DNA from: Candidatus Puniceispirillum sp.
Lineage (GTDB): Bacteria > Pseudomonadota > Alphaproteobacteria > Puniceispirillales > Puniceispirillaceae
Length of the DNA stretch: 64,000 nt
NCBI GenBank assembly: GCA_028382965.1
Contig: JAOEUK010000001.1
Coordinates: 186,001 to 250,000, forward strand
Direction: 5' to 3'
The notes beneath the pieces are model-generated. The model was not told the DNA's origin. It did no database searches and saw only the letters and a list, made by a program, of their open reading frames with translations. Positions within the stretch are counted from its first letter, which is position 1, and every line of letters begins with the position of its first letter. Shown piece by piece: positions 1 through 8,676 of the stretch. Made by a program: the position numbers and the translations under genes.

Positions 1-124
1 CATCGGTTCGCTGAATTTTACCAGCGGATTGTGAGCAACGGTTGACGGATTGATGGAGGCTAGAGCGTAAACGAGCTTTTTCGAGTTGTAAAAATTCCAT
101 CATTTTTACGGGTTCCCTTGTGAC
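1..124. other. Window edge, no gene recognised
   Basis: No start or stop pattern supports a gene here. Bases 4-30 resemble bases 6723-6749, across the end of selB, at about 21 of 26 positions. This could be a degenerate dispersed repeat or chance. Nothing else is visible. Confidence 0.3.
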
Positions 125-952
125 TTAAACTGGAGTCTCGCCACTTGCGGTACAGCGATGCAACTTACGTGGCATGTCCTCGGTATAATCTTTTACTGCA
201 TAGTGCATCGTACGACGATTATCCCAAACTAAAACGTCTCCAGCACGCCATTGATGACGATATATGTTCTCAGGTTGGGTCGCAATTTTATAAAGATGGT
301 TGAGAATCAAATTGCCTTCTTCAGCCCCTATGTTCTCTATGCGGGTGGTAAAGTGTGGATTGACAAAAATTGCTTGTTGATTTGTGCCCTCTGGTTTACG
401 CACGATGGGATGTGTGCGTGGTGGTTTGATCTCAGATGGGTCAATTGGTCTCGCATCAGAGGTGCTTGCAACGCTCCGCTTGAGAGTTGCCATACCACTA
501 TGTAAGGCTTTAAGTCCCTGTATAGTCTCACGCATATGATCAGAAAGATGGTCATATGCACGCACCATATTACACAACATTGTGTCACCACGGCCCTCGG
601 GTATGGTCAGTGAATGCAGAACAGTTGCTGATGGGGGTTGGTCTGAATGAGAAATATCAGAGTGCCAATAGTCGTTTGGAGCCCCAGGTCGTCCGGGCTG
701 GTTCTCAAGAATCAAAACCTGAGGGAACCCCTCCACGCTTGGACGGGTCTTGAGGGGGTGCGAACGGACAAAGCCAAAAAGTTCAGAGAAGGCTACTTGA
801 GCTGCAGGCGTCAAATTTTGGTCCCGGAACATAAGAACCAGGTGCTTGTTGTAGAGATCTAAAAGATCTGAGTTATTCTGATCGCTGATATTATTGAGGT
901 CGACGTCGCAAATCTCGATACCTAATGCGCCGTTAATACACTTAGTTTTCAT
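125..952 (-). CDS. TauD/TfdA-family Fe(II)/2-oxoglutarate dioxygenase
   Basis: A non-heme iron dioxygenase that should hydroxylate a small substrate, with decarboxylation of 2-oxoglutarate, in the cytoplasm. From the chosen start it is 275 residues, the usual TauD size. The iron-binding triad is visible: H97-S-D99 in YWHSDISHSD and H250 in RRTMHY, followed by the basic stretch PRKLHR that would hold 2-oxoglutarate. The ATG at 952 is preferred over an ATG 63 bases upstream: a GAGG sits about 7 bases before it, and the family begins near this point. Substrate is not predictable; taurine, 2,4-D-like and other carboxylates or sulfonates are all known in the family. It stands alone, with a broken isomerase gene upstream on the same strand. 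Confidence 0.85.
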   Translation of the reverse strand: MKTKCINGALGIEICDVDLNNISDQNNSDLLDLYNKHLVLMFRDQNLTPAAQVAFSELFGFVRSHPLKTRPSVEGFPQVLILENQPGRPGAPNDYWHSDISHSDQPPSATVLHSLTIPEGRGDTMLCNMVRAYDHLSDHMRETIQGLKALHSGMATLKRSVASTSDARPIDPSEIKPPRTHPIVRKPEGTNQQAIFVNPHFTTRIENIGAEEGNLILNHLYKIATQPENIYRHQWRAGDVLVWDNRRTMHYAVKDYTEDMPRKLHRCTASGETPV

Positions 953-1219
953 TTTCAACCTCGATTCTTTAAAATCACAAAGATTCCTTGATTTTAAAAT
1001 CAAAAATTTTATCACTGATACAGCACGATAAGCATTCGTTTTGCTGAGATTTAAGAGCTCGGAAAGCTGTCACACCATGTTTAAACATAAGAATAGAGTT
1101 CCACAAACGAGCCCATTTCGTCAACTGTCTATGTGCCAGCGAGCTTTCTGAGACAGCTTGGACAGAGTGAGGAATGAGGCTGTGATTATGAGGTGAATCA
1201 TGTCATTTGCCAATACTTC

Positions 1220-1560
1220 CTACTTGTCAGTTATCCTGGGATCGTGAAAACCCGTAAGGTAAGTAACTGGACTAAACTCCAACTTAACCGTTACATGAGC
1301 CGCTGATTTCATCAGTGATTTTGCCTTTTATCCACTCTTGAAACAAGCTTGCTTGAAAACTCAATATCTCTTTTGTTAGCCGCAAACATTCTAAGCTCGA
1401 TGTTTAAGTGAGAATAGTGATATTCGTCAATTCGTATGACCCTTCCCTTGCAGACACCAGAGCTTGGGTCAAGTTGCAGTATTATTTTCTCTATATCTAA
1501 CATTAGCGCTCTGACGTCTATTTCTAAATCAGTAGTACATTTTATATCGGCGTGGGGCAT
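1220..1560 (-). pseudogene. Frameshifted 5-carboxymethyl-2-hydroxymuconate isomerase-like (tautomerase-fold) gene
   Basis: The open frame from ATG at 1560 gives 82 residues starting MPHADIKCTTDLEID, which I recognise as the CHMI-like isomerase family. It stops early at 1312. Adding one A to the AAAA run (T-run at 1326-1329 on the plus strand) joins it to a second frame. That frame carries the family's C-terminal pattern (LEFSPVTYLTGFHDP) and ends at a TAG at 1220-1222. The restored protein is 113 residues, the usual family length. The gene is therefore broken by a one-base deletion, or the deletion is a sequencing or assembly error. The family assignment is from memory of the N- and C-terminal motifs. 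Confidence 0.6.
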
Positions 1561-1747
1561 ATCAAAATCCTCTAAACATTGTCTATGAGTTTGGCGTTGA
1601 TCATATTCGTAACTCCTGCGAATCCTGTCTTGCCCACCACATCTTAAAGCAAAGATTACACTTGCCCGTAGCTGGACGAATAGCTCGATGATCTGGATTA
1701 TTTTCGTAACCTATAACAAGAATATTTAATAATTTAACCTATTTTCA
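1561..1747. other. Short spacer with a possible 37-residue remnant
   Basis: On the minus strand an open stretch of about 37 codons (roughly 1608-1720) includes a CNLC pair and the string FKMWWARQD. It has no ATG or ribosome binding site ahead of it. It may be the tail of a deleted gene, but I cannot assign it. Confidence 0.2.
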
Positions 1748-3568
1748 TTAGATTTTTCTATCTTTAAATTTTGTGATAACCTCTTGAAATTGATTGTAAA
1801 ACTCTTCAAGCTTTGTTCTTCCAACGCCATTTATTGCTAAAAATTGTTGTTGTGTTGTTGGCATGTCTTTGGCCATTTGCAAAAGTGTCTTGTCAGAAAA
1901 AACTACAAAAGCAGGCACTGAACGTTCTCGCGCTAGCGTGAGTCTTACTTTTTTCAGTTCGGCAAAAACTTCAGGGTTGGTTTGAAATTTCCAACTTGAA
2001 GCAATGCTGCTTTCCTTTGCAGTTGAAGGTATTGTTTTGATGGTGGTTTTCGCTAGGAATTTTTCATTGCCTTCGAGTATCCTAGTTCCTCTTCCTGTAA
2101 TTTCTAACGCACCAAATTTTTCTAGGTTCACTCTTAATGCGTTGCCAGCAACCAATTGACGGATGATTGATTGAAGAACTTGTTTTGATTGGGCTATCGC
2201 AACTCCAAAAATTTGCAAAGAATTATGCGCCCGGGATTTTATTTTTTCAGTTTTAGAGCCACGAACAACGTCAATGATATGAGACCCACCAAAATATTGG
2301 CCTGTTTCTTTAATAGCTGCGATCAACTGTTTCGCAACATCTGAGTAATCCTCTACTTTTGGTGGCTGAATACAATTGTCACAATTTCCACAACTTGAAA
2401 CTGTCTCATCAAAATATGAAAGCAGGGCAAGTCTTCTGCATGTTGAAGTCTCACAATAACCAATTAGCGCTTCTAATCTTTTGTACTCCAGTAGCTTGTG
2501 TTGTTCGCTTCCCTTTCCCTCAAATATCATCCTTTGCCTGCTGATTATATCCTGAAGATTAAAGAACATAAGGGTTTCCGCTGCGGCGCCATCTCTACCC
2601 GCCCTTCCAATTTCCTGATAAAAACTCTCTACACTCCCGGGCATATTTGCGTGAATAACATATCTGATATCTGGTTTATCAATACCCATTCCAAAAGCTA
2701 TCGTAGCAACCATCACCACGACATCTTCTGTCATAAAACGGTTTTGGGCATCTCTTCGATATTCAGCTGTTTTGCCTGCGTGGTAAGTAATCGCATTAAA
2801 GCCATTTGAAATTAAAAATGAGCTAATTTGTTCAGTTTCTTTGCGTGAGAGGCAGTATATAATTCCACTTTTTTTTCTCCTACTAGAGAGAAAATCCAGT
2901 AAGCTATTCTTTAGATTCTGTTTTGGGGCAACTCTTAAAGAAAGGTTGGGCCGATCAAATCCAGCAAGAAAAACCAAACAATTTTCGTTGGTAAGTTTAT
3001 CTGCAATGTCCTTTCGTGTTGCTTTGTCTGCCGTAGCGGTAAAGGCCGCAAATTTTGTGTCTGGAAAGAGTATCTTTAATTTCGCCAACTCTTCATAATC
3101 GGGTCTAAAATCTGCACCCCATTTTGAGATGCAATGCGCTTCATCCACCACGAACAATCCAATAGAAAATCGTTGTAGCGTCTCAATCATCTTCGGTTGC
3201 ATCAACCGCTCTGGGCTGAGATAAAGAATGTTGGATTCATGCGAAGCAAAACGCTTCCATTCTTTAATGTTCTCGTCACGAGATAATCCTGAGTGAATTT
3301 TACTTAATTGAACCCCCAATTGAGATAGTGATGCCGCTTGATCATCAATAAGTGCAACAAGTGGTGAGACTATGACCGTCTTCTGGTTGGAATAAATTGC
3401 AGGCAATTGATAGCACAATGATTTGCCTGCGCCGGTAGGCATTACAGCCAGAACATTCTGTTTCCCCAAAATAGCTTCAATAATTTCCAATTGCCCGGGC
3501 CGGAAACTTGAATAGCCAAAAGTTTGTTTAAGTAATTTTTTTAATCCATCTTCATTTTCAAAAGTCAT
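1748..3568 (-). CDS. recQ: ATP-dependent DNA helicase RecQ
   Basis: A 3'-5' superfamily 2 DNA helicase acting in recombination and fork repair. In order it shows the Walker A motif MPTGAGKS (43-50), the DEAH box (142-145) followed by CISKWGADFRPDY, and motif VI QEIGRAGRDG (318-327). A zinc-binding set follows (C372, C377, C393, C396, C399), then an RQC-type winged-helix region and a C-terminal HRDC domain from about residue 520. The length, 606 residues, is typical. All motif residues look intact. It is transcribed alone; a short inverted repeat lies upstream at 3594-3609 (AACCTGA and TCAGGTT separated by two bases). Confidence 0.97.
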   Translation of the reverse strand: MTFENEDGLKKLLKQTFGYSSFRPGQLEIIEAILGKQNVLAVMPTGAGKSLCYQLPAIYSNQKTVIVSPLVALIDDQAASLSQLGVQLSKIHSGLSRDENIKEWKRFASHESNILYLSPERLMQPKMIETLQRFSIGLFVVDEAHCISKWGADFRPDYEELAKLKILFPDTKFAAFTATADKATRKDIADKLTNENCLVFLAGFDRPNLSLRVAPKQNLKNSLLDFLSSRRKKSGIIYCLSRKETEQISSFLISNGFNAITYHAGKTAEYRRDAQNRFMTEDVVVMVATIAFGMGIDKPDIRYVIHANMPGSVESFYQEIGRAGRDGAAAETLMFFNLQDIISRQRMIFEGKGSEQHKLLEYKRLEALIGYCETSTCRRLALLSYFDETVSSCGNCDNCIQPPKVEDYSDVAKQLIAAIKETGQYFGGSHIIDVVRGSKTEKIKSRAHNSLQIFGVAIAQSKQVLQSIIRQLVAGNALRVNLEKFGALEITGRGTRILEGNEKFLAKTTIKTIPSTAKESSIASSWKFQTNPEVFAELKKVRLTLARERSVPAFVVFSDKTLLQMAKDMPTTQQQFLAINGVGRTKLEEFYNQFQEVITKFKDRKI

Positions 3569-3687
3569 TTGAAAAATGCATGCGGTGAATCTAAACCTGA
3601 AATCAGGTTCAGAGCGATTTCAAAAGTAAAATCGATATAAAGTATTATTCGATTAGTCATGCGAAAAGCCTCATAAGATGTCCTGTC

Positions 3688-3715
3688 TTGAGACTAGTTT
3701 TTTTATAAGTAAAAT
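3688..3715 (+). promoter_or_regulatory. Candidate sigma-70 promoter
   Basis: TTGAGA, a 16-base T-rich spacer and TAAAAT lie about 50 bases before the binding-protein gene. Spacing and hexamers are close to consensus, but this AT-rich gap could produce such a match by chance. Confidence 0.3.
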
Positions 3716-3766
3716 TCTACAGTAAGCTTCAACAATTGCACCGATTCCATGAGAGCTATTCATACC

Positions 3767-4543
3767 ATGCGTAGATTCCCCCCAGAAAGAGTCATTTGCC
3801 TTACAGAAGAAACAGTTGAGACACTCTACTTACTGGGGGAGCAAGACAGGATTGTTGGCGTTTCTGGATATGCTGTTCGTCCAATCGGCGTGCGCAAGGA
3901 AAAGGCGAAAGTCTCTGCTTTTACCTCCGCAAACATCGAAAAAATAGTTATGCTTAAACCAGATTTAGTTTTGGCATTTTCAGATTTACAAGCAGACATT
4001 GTCGCGAGTTTGGTTAAGGAAGGCGTGGCGGTGATGACCTATAATCAGCGGGATATAGCTGGAATTTTAACTATGATACGCCATCTAGGTTCGACGGTAG
4101 GTGCTGGTAATAAAGCTGAAAAACTTGCTTCTTCATACGAACAGCGCCTTGCTGATTTGAGCAACCAAAAAAAAACTGGTGCTAGACCAAAAGTATATTT
4201 TGAAGAGTGGGACTCTCCAATGATTACTGGTATTAAGTGGGTCTCAGAGCTAATTGAAATAGCCGGTGGAGAAGATGTTTTTATTAAACTGTCGGGTAAT
4301 AAAGCGGCCAAAGATCGAATAGTTACTCCGGAGCAAGTTATTAAGGTTTCGCCAGATGTGATTATTGCAAGTTGGTGTGGTAAAAAGGTTAGGGATGAAA
4401 ACATCAGAAAAAGAGATGGATGGGCATCCATTCCAGCCGTATGTAACAATAGGATATATGAAATAAAATCCCCGTTGATTTTGCAGCCTGGTCCGGCCGC
4501 ACTATCTGATGGACTGGATAAACTGATCGAAATAATCCGCTAA
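3767..4543 (+). CDS. BtuF/FepB-like periplasmic-binding-fold protein without signal peptide
   Basis: The protein has the fold of ABC transporter binding proteins for cobalamin or ferric siderophores. Its start, ERVICLTEETVETLYLLGEQDRIVGVS, is typical, followed by KPDLVLAF and the second-lobe pattern SPDVIIAS. No signal peptide or lipobox is visible from either ATG (3749 or 3767). The protein should stay in the cytoplasm unless the gene is N-terminally shortened. The ATG at 3767 is preferred because the family starts close to it. No permease or ATPase gene is adjacent. The next gene, a nitronate monooxygenase homologue, starts within 20 bases, so the two are probably cotranscribed. The ligand is unknown. 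Confidence 0.75.
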   Translation: MRRFPPERVICLTEETVETLYLLGEQDRIVGVSGYAVRPIGVRKEKAKVSAFTSANIEKIVMLKPDLVLAFSDLQADIVASLVKEGVAVMTYNQRDIAGILTMIRHLGSTVGAGNKAEKLASSYEQRLADLSNQKKTGARPKVYFEEWDSPMITGIKWVSELIEIAGGEDVFIKLSGNKAAKDRIVTPEQVIKVSPDVIIASWCGKKVRDENIRKRDGWASIPAVCNNRIYEIKSPLILQPGPAALSDGLDKLIEIIR

Positions 4544-4561
4544 TTTCTGATGGAAAAGTAT

Positions 4562-5623
4562 ATGAAGCACCTAGAAAAAACAACAGATTTTTGCAGAGCT
4601 TACGGGCTGAGAATGCCTATTATTATGGCGCCGATGGCAGGCGCCAGCCCGACAGAACTTGCTGCTGCTGTTAGCAATGCTGGCGGCATGGGAGCTTGTG
4701 GTGTGCTTCCTTTAAAACCTGATCAAATATCCATTTGGGCTAAGAAATTTAGGTCTGAAACAAATGGCGCTTTTCTACTTAACAGCTGGGTTCCTGACCC
4801 AGAACCTATCCAAAATTCCAGTCATGAAAAACTTATGAGGGCTTTTTTATCTAGTTTTGGACCAGAGGTTCCCCCAGTTGACGCGAGCACCTTTCAGATC
4901 TCTTTTGAAGAGCAGTGCCAAGCAATGCTTGAGGCTTGTCCTAATGTCATATCATCTATAATGGGATTATATGAGCCGGCATTTGTTAACAAAATGAAAC
5001 GGCAAGGTATTAAATGGTTTGCTACTGTTACCTCCGTTACCGAAGCGTTAATGGCTCAACAAGCAGGCGCTGACGCATTAGTTGTTCAGGGATCTGAAGC
5101 AGGTGGACATCGAGGTAATTTTTACTCAGATTATGATCAATCTTCAGGATTAATGGCACTGCTGCCGGTAATTTCAGATGTTATAAATTTACCGCTTATC
5201 GCGACTGGGGGAATAGCTGATAGTAGAAGCATATCCGCAGCTATACTGTTAGGGGCTTCGGCGGTGCAAATTGGAACAGGACTTTTAAGGACACCGGAAG
5301 CAGCCATTAAATCGGCTTGGGCAGACGCGATAAAAGTGACCCGTCCTGAGGACACAATTATAACAAGAGCATTTTCTGGAAAACCTGGTCGAGCTATCAG
5401 AAACCTCTATACTGACGCAGCGCATAAAAAAGACAGCCCCATCCCAACCCCGTATCCAGTGCAACGTGCTTTGACAGAGGGAATGCGCTCCAATGCCTCT
5501 GATAAAAACAAAATCGATAATATGCAAGCTTGGACTGGGCAGGCAGCAAGCCTTGCTAAAGAAATGAATGCACGCGACCTTGTTACAAGCCTATGGAGTG
5601 AAGTTGAGAATAAATTTCGATAG
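4562..5623 (+). CDS. Nitronate monooxygenase-like (2-nitropropane dioxygenase family) flavoprotein
   Basis: An FMN-dependent TIM-barrel enzyme that in characterised members oxidises alkyl nitronates such as propionate 3-nitronate; some relatives act as enoyl reductases. Visible motifs are the N-terminal PIIMAPMAGAS, AGGMGACG, the QGSEAGGHRG loop that holds FMN phosphate with its active-site His, and ATGGIADSRSI with ASAVQIGTGLL. The length of 353 residues matches the family. The ATG at 4562 follows GGAAAAG at good spacing and is preferred over the ATG at 4550. It is followed closely by an aldo/keto reductase, suggesting a three-gene run. Confidence 0.88.
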   Translation: MKHLEKTTDFCRAYGLRMPIIMAPMAGASPTELAAAVSNAGGMGACGVLPLKPDQISIWAKKFRSETNGAFLLNSWVPDPEPIQNSSHEKLMRAFLSSFGPEVPPVDASTFQISFEEQCQAMLEACPNVISSIMGLYEPAFVNKMKRQGIKWFATVTSVTEALMAQQAGADALVVQGSEAGGHRGNFYSDYDQSSGLMALLPVISDVINLPLIATGGIADSRSISAAILLGASAVQIGTGLLRTPEAAIKSAWADAIKVTRPEDTIITRAFSGKPGRAIRNLYTDAAHKKDSPIPTPYPVQRALTEGMRSNASDKNKIDNMQAWTGQAASLAKEMNARDLVTSLWSEVENKFR

Positions 5624-5665
5624 CATTTGCTTGTTGAAAAACTGATAGGTCAAAGGAGTGCATTG

Positions 5666-6661
5666 ATGGAAAAAAATAGCTTTGGCAACACAGGGCTTGA
5701 GGTGTCTAAATTGACTCTCGGTTGTGGGGCTGTTGGTGGCCTCATGACCAAAGGCGATTCTACTGATCAAGATCGTGCCATTGCATGGGCAATTGATAAT
5801 GGGATCAACTTCTTTGACACTGCCGCAAGCTACGGTGATGGTGTATCAGAAAAAAATCTTGGTCGTGCCTTGACTGGCAAAACCAAGGGCTTAGTGATAA
5901 GTAGCAAAGTTGGTATTTATGAGAGCGACCTCTCAGATATTGCGGGAGCCATTAACAAATCAATTGAAGCTAGCCTCAGTCGCTTGAAATTAGATCACAT
6001 CGATATATACCAGCTTCACAACACGCTTGGTCGCAAAGACTTTCGTGGCCAACTCCATTTGGACCAAGTCCTTGATGAAGTTATTCCAGCGTTCGAAAAG
6101 CTTCAGAAAAGCGGTAAGGTAAGCTTTCTTGGTTTAACAGCCAAAGGTGAGGTTGAAGATATTAATGAACTTATAAATACTGGCGTATTCAGCACCGCAC
6201 AGATTTTTTATAATTTGCTTGTGCCTTCAGCAGGAGGCGCAGTACCTGCTAATTACCCAGCAGATGATTATAAAATGCTCCTTAAAAAAGCTTCAGAAAA
6301 TGGTGTTGGTACAATTGGTGTGCGCGTTCTTGCAGGTGGCGCTCTATCGGGTACTGAGGAGCGTCACCCACTTGGCATGCAATCTGTTGTGCCAATTGGG
6401 TCTGATAGTAACTACACAACAGATGTTCAAAGAGCGCTTAAATTCAAGCCGATTGTGGAAGCAGGTTATGCTTCAAGTTTAACAGAGCTTGCTACGCGTT
6501 ATGTGATTTCTAATCCATTGTTGTCGACCATGGAGATCGGAGTTGCAACGCTATTGGAGCTTCAACAGGCTACTGCTGCCGTTAATAAAGGGCCCTTATC
6601 AGATAAAGTGCTTGAAAAAATTCGAGACGTGCAAGCTAGCTTTGTGACGTCTACTCATTAA
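5666..6661 (+). CDS. Aldo/keto reductase
   Basis: An NAD(P)H-dependent oxidoreductase of the AKR superfamily, 331 residues. It carries the catalytic set FFDTAASYGDG (Asp and Tyr), the Lys in ISSKVG and the His in IYQLHN. The C-terminal pattern, YVISNPLLSTMEIG, resembles the D-threo-aldose 1-dehydrogenase / L-fucose dehydrogenase branch, but the substrate cannot be read from sequence. AAGGAG lies 8 bases before the ATG at 5666, which decides the start. It is the last gene of the run that begins at 3767 and converges on selB. Confidence 0.88.
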   Translation: MEKNSFGNTGLEVSKLTLGCGAVGGLMTKGDSTDQDRAIAWAIDNGINFFDTAASYGDGVSEKNLGRALTGKTKGLVISSKVGIYESDLSDIAGAINKSIEASLSRLKLDHIDIYQLHNTLGRKDFRGQLHLDQVLDEVIPAFEKLQKSGKVSFLGLTAKGEVEDINELINTGVFSTAQIFYNLLVPSAGGAVPANYPADDYKMLLKKASENGVGTIGVRVLAGGALSGTEERHPLGMQSVVPIGSDSNYTTDVQRALKFKPIVEAGYASSLTELATRYVISNPLLSTMEIGVATLLELQQATAAVNKGPLSDKVLEKIRDVQASFVTSTH

Positions 6662-6726
6662 CGGCTGGACTGTTAATACTGCTCCAAATCATACGGAACA
6701 CGGCCTATATAATAAGCAACACCAGT

Positions 6727-8676
6727 TCACTGAACTTTACCAGAGGATGAATTTGTCCAGCTTGAGGACCATGGATCATAGAGTGTGTTAATTATGCGTG
6801 AGTCGCCATTACGACGAGTCAAACCAATTTTATCAAAATACTCCAACACTTCTATTGCACGGTTTCGGTTGAGGCCCGTAAGGTGACGAAATTGAACTAA
6901 TGAGATTTGTCCCCCGAGATCACTTGCCGAGGCTAAAATAATTTTTGTAAAAGTTTGCATGGTTTTACTCAGAAAATGACGATCATTTGTGACCGACACT
7001 ATAATGTTTTTGATTTCCATTCGGCGCAAAACGGTTAATAAATATTTTCCATCAACTTCCAGGTTGTTAGCAAGTGTTCCCAATGCTGGTGGAGCTAACG
7101 GGCTCATTTCAAGTGATTTTATAATGTGCTCTGAAAGCTTTTGTTCTTCCCTTGAAAACATCTGCTTATTACTATGAATTTGAATTGACTGCCCGTCAAA
7201 ATCTATCTCTCCATCTCGCACAAGCTCATCAACCAACGCCGTAATTGTCCTAGAAGAAAAAATATAGCCTGTAGCTCTTTTTAACCCATCATGGGTAAGT
7301 CCCTGTTTAAGAGTGCTCAATTTTTCCACATCTTTTAGGGCTTTAACAACCAATTTTTTATGGTCTAACCAGTCAGTTATTTTAAAAGCTATTTCATCAT
7401 TTTTAGATGAAATTAGCTGTATAGAAATCGCTGAAAGTATTCGTGTAATATCGGCTTTATCCAGATTACGCGCTAGAGCAAAAGACGCAAAATCAATACC
7501 ATTAGGTGAATTCTCTAGCAGCGCACTTAAAGCGTCTAATGAGTTGGGACAATAAAGGGATTCTAAAAAATTCACCCGCTGTTGCTGCAGGCGGCTATTC
7601 TGAATAGCAAATGGATTAATAACGCGTCCACCAGCAAGGATGCGGCTAGCGCTGTTATCTTGAAGAATAAAACGGTCGCCATAAAGAGCGCTTAGCGGGC
7701 AATCTGAGACCAATCGAGCAAAGCTTGTTTCTCCTGGCTTAAGCCTCTTTCTATCAATAAGCCCTAACCGGGCTGTTGTTTGTGCAGTTCCTATATGAAG
7801 GTGTACTTTTGTCCAAACTTCTAATGGTTTCTTTTCAGTATCAAGAAGGTGGATACTAGTATCTAGACAAGTCGTTGGTGCATAAAGATTATTAGCAACA
7901 AGCCAGTGGCCAAGACCAATTTGACTTGATTTGATTCCCAAACCTGAAATGTTCAATCCAACACGTTGCCCTGCTATTCCTTTTTCAATATTTTTATTAT
8001 GCGCACGCACACTTCGCACACGGACACTTTGCCCATTCGGGATAAGCTTCAATCGACTCCCTGATCTGACAACACCTGAGGATATAGTCCCGGTTACTAC
8101 CGTACCAGTTCCGTGTACATTGAAAGCCCTATCAATTATCATTCGAAATAGACCATTTAATGCACGAGGGTGGGTATTTTGGCTAAGCTGTTCGATTTCT
8201 GCGCCAAGTTTATTTATTCCTTCTCCATGCGGTATGGATGTTGGAATAATAGGTGCGTGAGCTAATGTTGTGCCAAACAAGCATTTGGCAATCATCTTTT
8301 TTACATTACTTAGCCGCTCCGGTGTCACTAAATCAGTCTTTGTCAAGGCTACAAATCCCCGTTCAACACCCATTAAATCGAGAATAGCCAAATGCTGATA
8401 TGTTTGTGGCATTAAGCCATCATCTGCCGCTACAACCAATAGAGCAGCGTCGATTGCTGAGACGCCTGCTAACATGTTGCGAATAAAATGTTGATGCCCT
8501 GGCACATCAATGAAGCTAACTGTTTGCCCGTTTGATAACGGCCAATAAGCAAACCCCAACTCAATGCTAAGGCCCCGTAACTTTTCTTCGGCTAAACGGT
8601 CAGTGTTTATACCAGTAAGTATTTGAACCAGAGATGTTTTGCCGTGATCGACATGACCGGCGGTAGCTATAATCAC
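6727..8676 (-). CDS. selB: Selenocysteine-specific elongation factor SelB
   Basis: The GTPase that carries Sec-tRNA-Sec to the ribosome and binds the SECIS hairpin in selenoprotein mRNA. Motifs seen are G1 GHVDHGKT (7-14), G3 DVPGH (57-61) and the TKTD form of G4 (112-115) that SelB uses. EF-Tu-like beta-barrel domains follow, then a C-terminal half built of winged-helix repeats (for example RHLTGLNRNRAIEVLEYF) that bind the hairpin. The length, 649 residues, is normal. Its start overlaps the end of selA by 4 bases (ATGA), so the two are translationally coupled. It supports the recoded UGA at 11289. Confidence 0.97.
   Translation of the reverse strand: MIIATAGHVDHGKTSLVQILTGINTDRLAEEKLRGLSIELGFAYWPLSNGQTVSFIDVPGHQHFIRNMLAGVSAIDAALLVVAADDGLMPQTYQHLAILDLMGVERGFVALTKTDLVTPERLSNVKKMIAKCLFGTTLAHAPIIPTSIPHGEGINKLGAEIEQLSQNTHPRALNGLFRMIIDRAFNVHGTGTVVTGTISSGVVRSGSRLKLIPNGQSVRVRSVRAHNKNIEKGIAGQRVGLNISGLGIKSSQIGLGHWLVANNLYAPTTCLDTSIHLLDTEKKPLEVWTKVHLHIGTAQTTARLGLIDRKRLKPGETSFARLVSDCPLSALYGDRFILQDNSASRILAGGRVINPFAIQNSRLQQQRVNFLESLYCPNSLDALSALLENSPNGIDFASFALARNLDKADITRILSAISIQLISSKNDEIAFKITDWLDHKKLVVKALKDVEKLSTLKQGLTHDGLKRATGYIFSSRTITALVDELVRDGEIDFDGQSIQIHSNKQMFSREEQKLSEHIIKSLEMSPLAPPALGTLANNLEVDGKYLLTVLRRMEIKNIIVSVTNDRHFLSKTMQTFTKIILASASDLGGQISLVQFRHLTGLNRNRAIEVLEYFDKIGLTRRNGDSRIINTLYDPWSSSWTNSSSGKVQ

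Noticed and set aside
1608-1720. A small CxxC protein
   Set aside because: No start codon or ribosome binding site; probably a remnant or chance.
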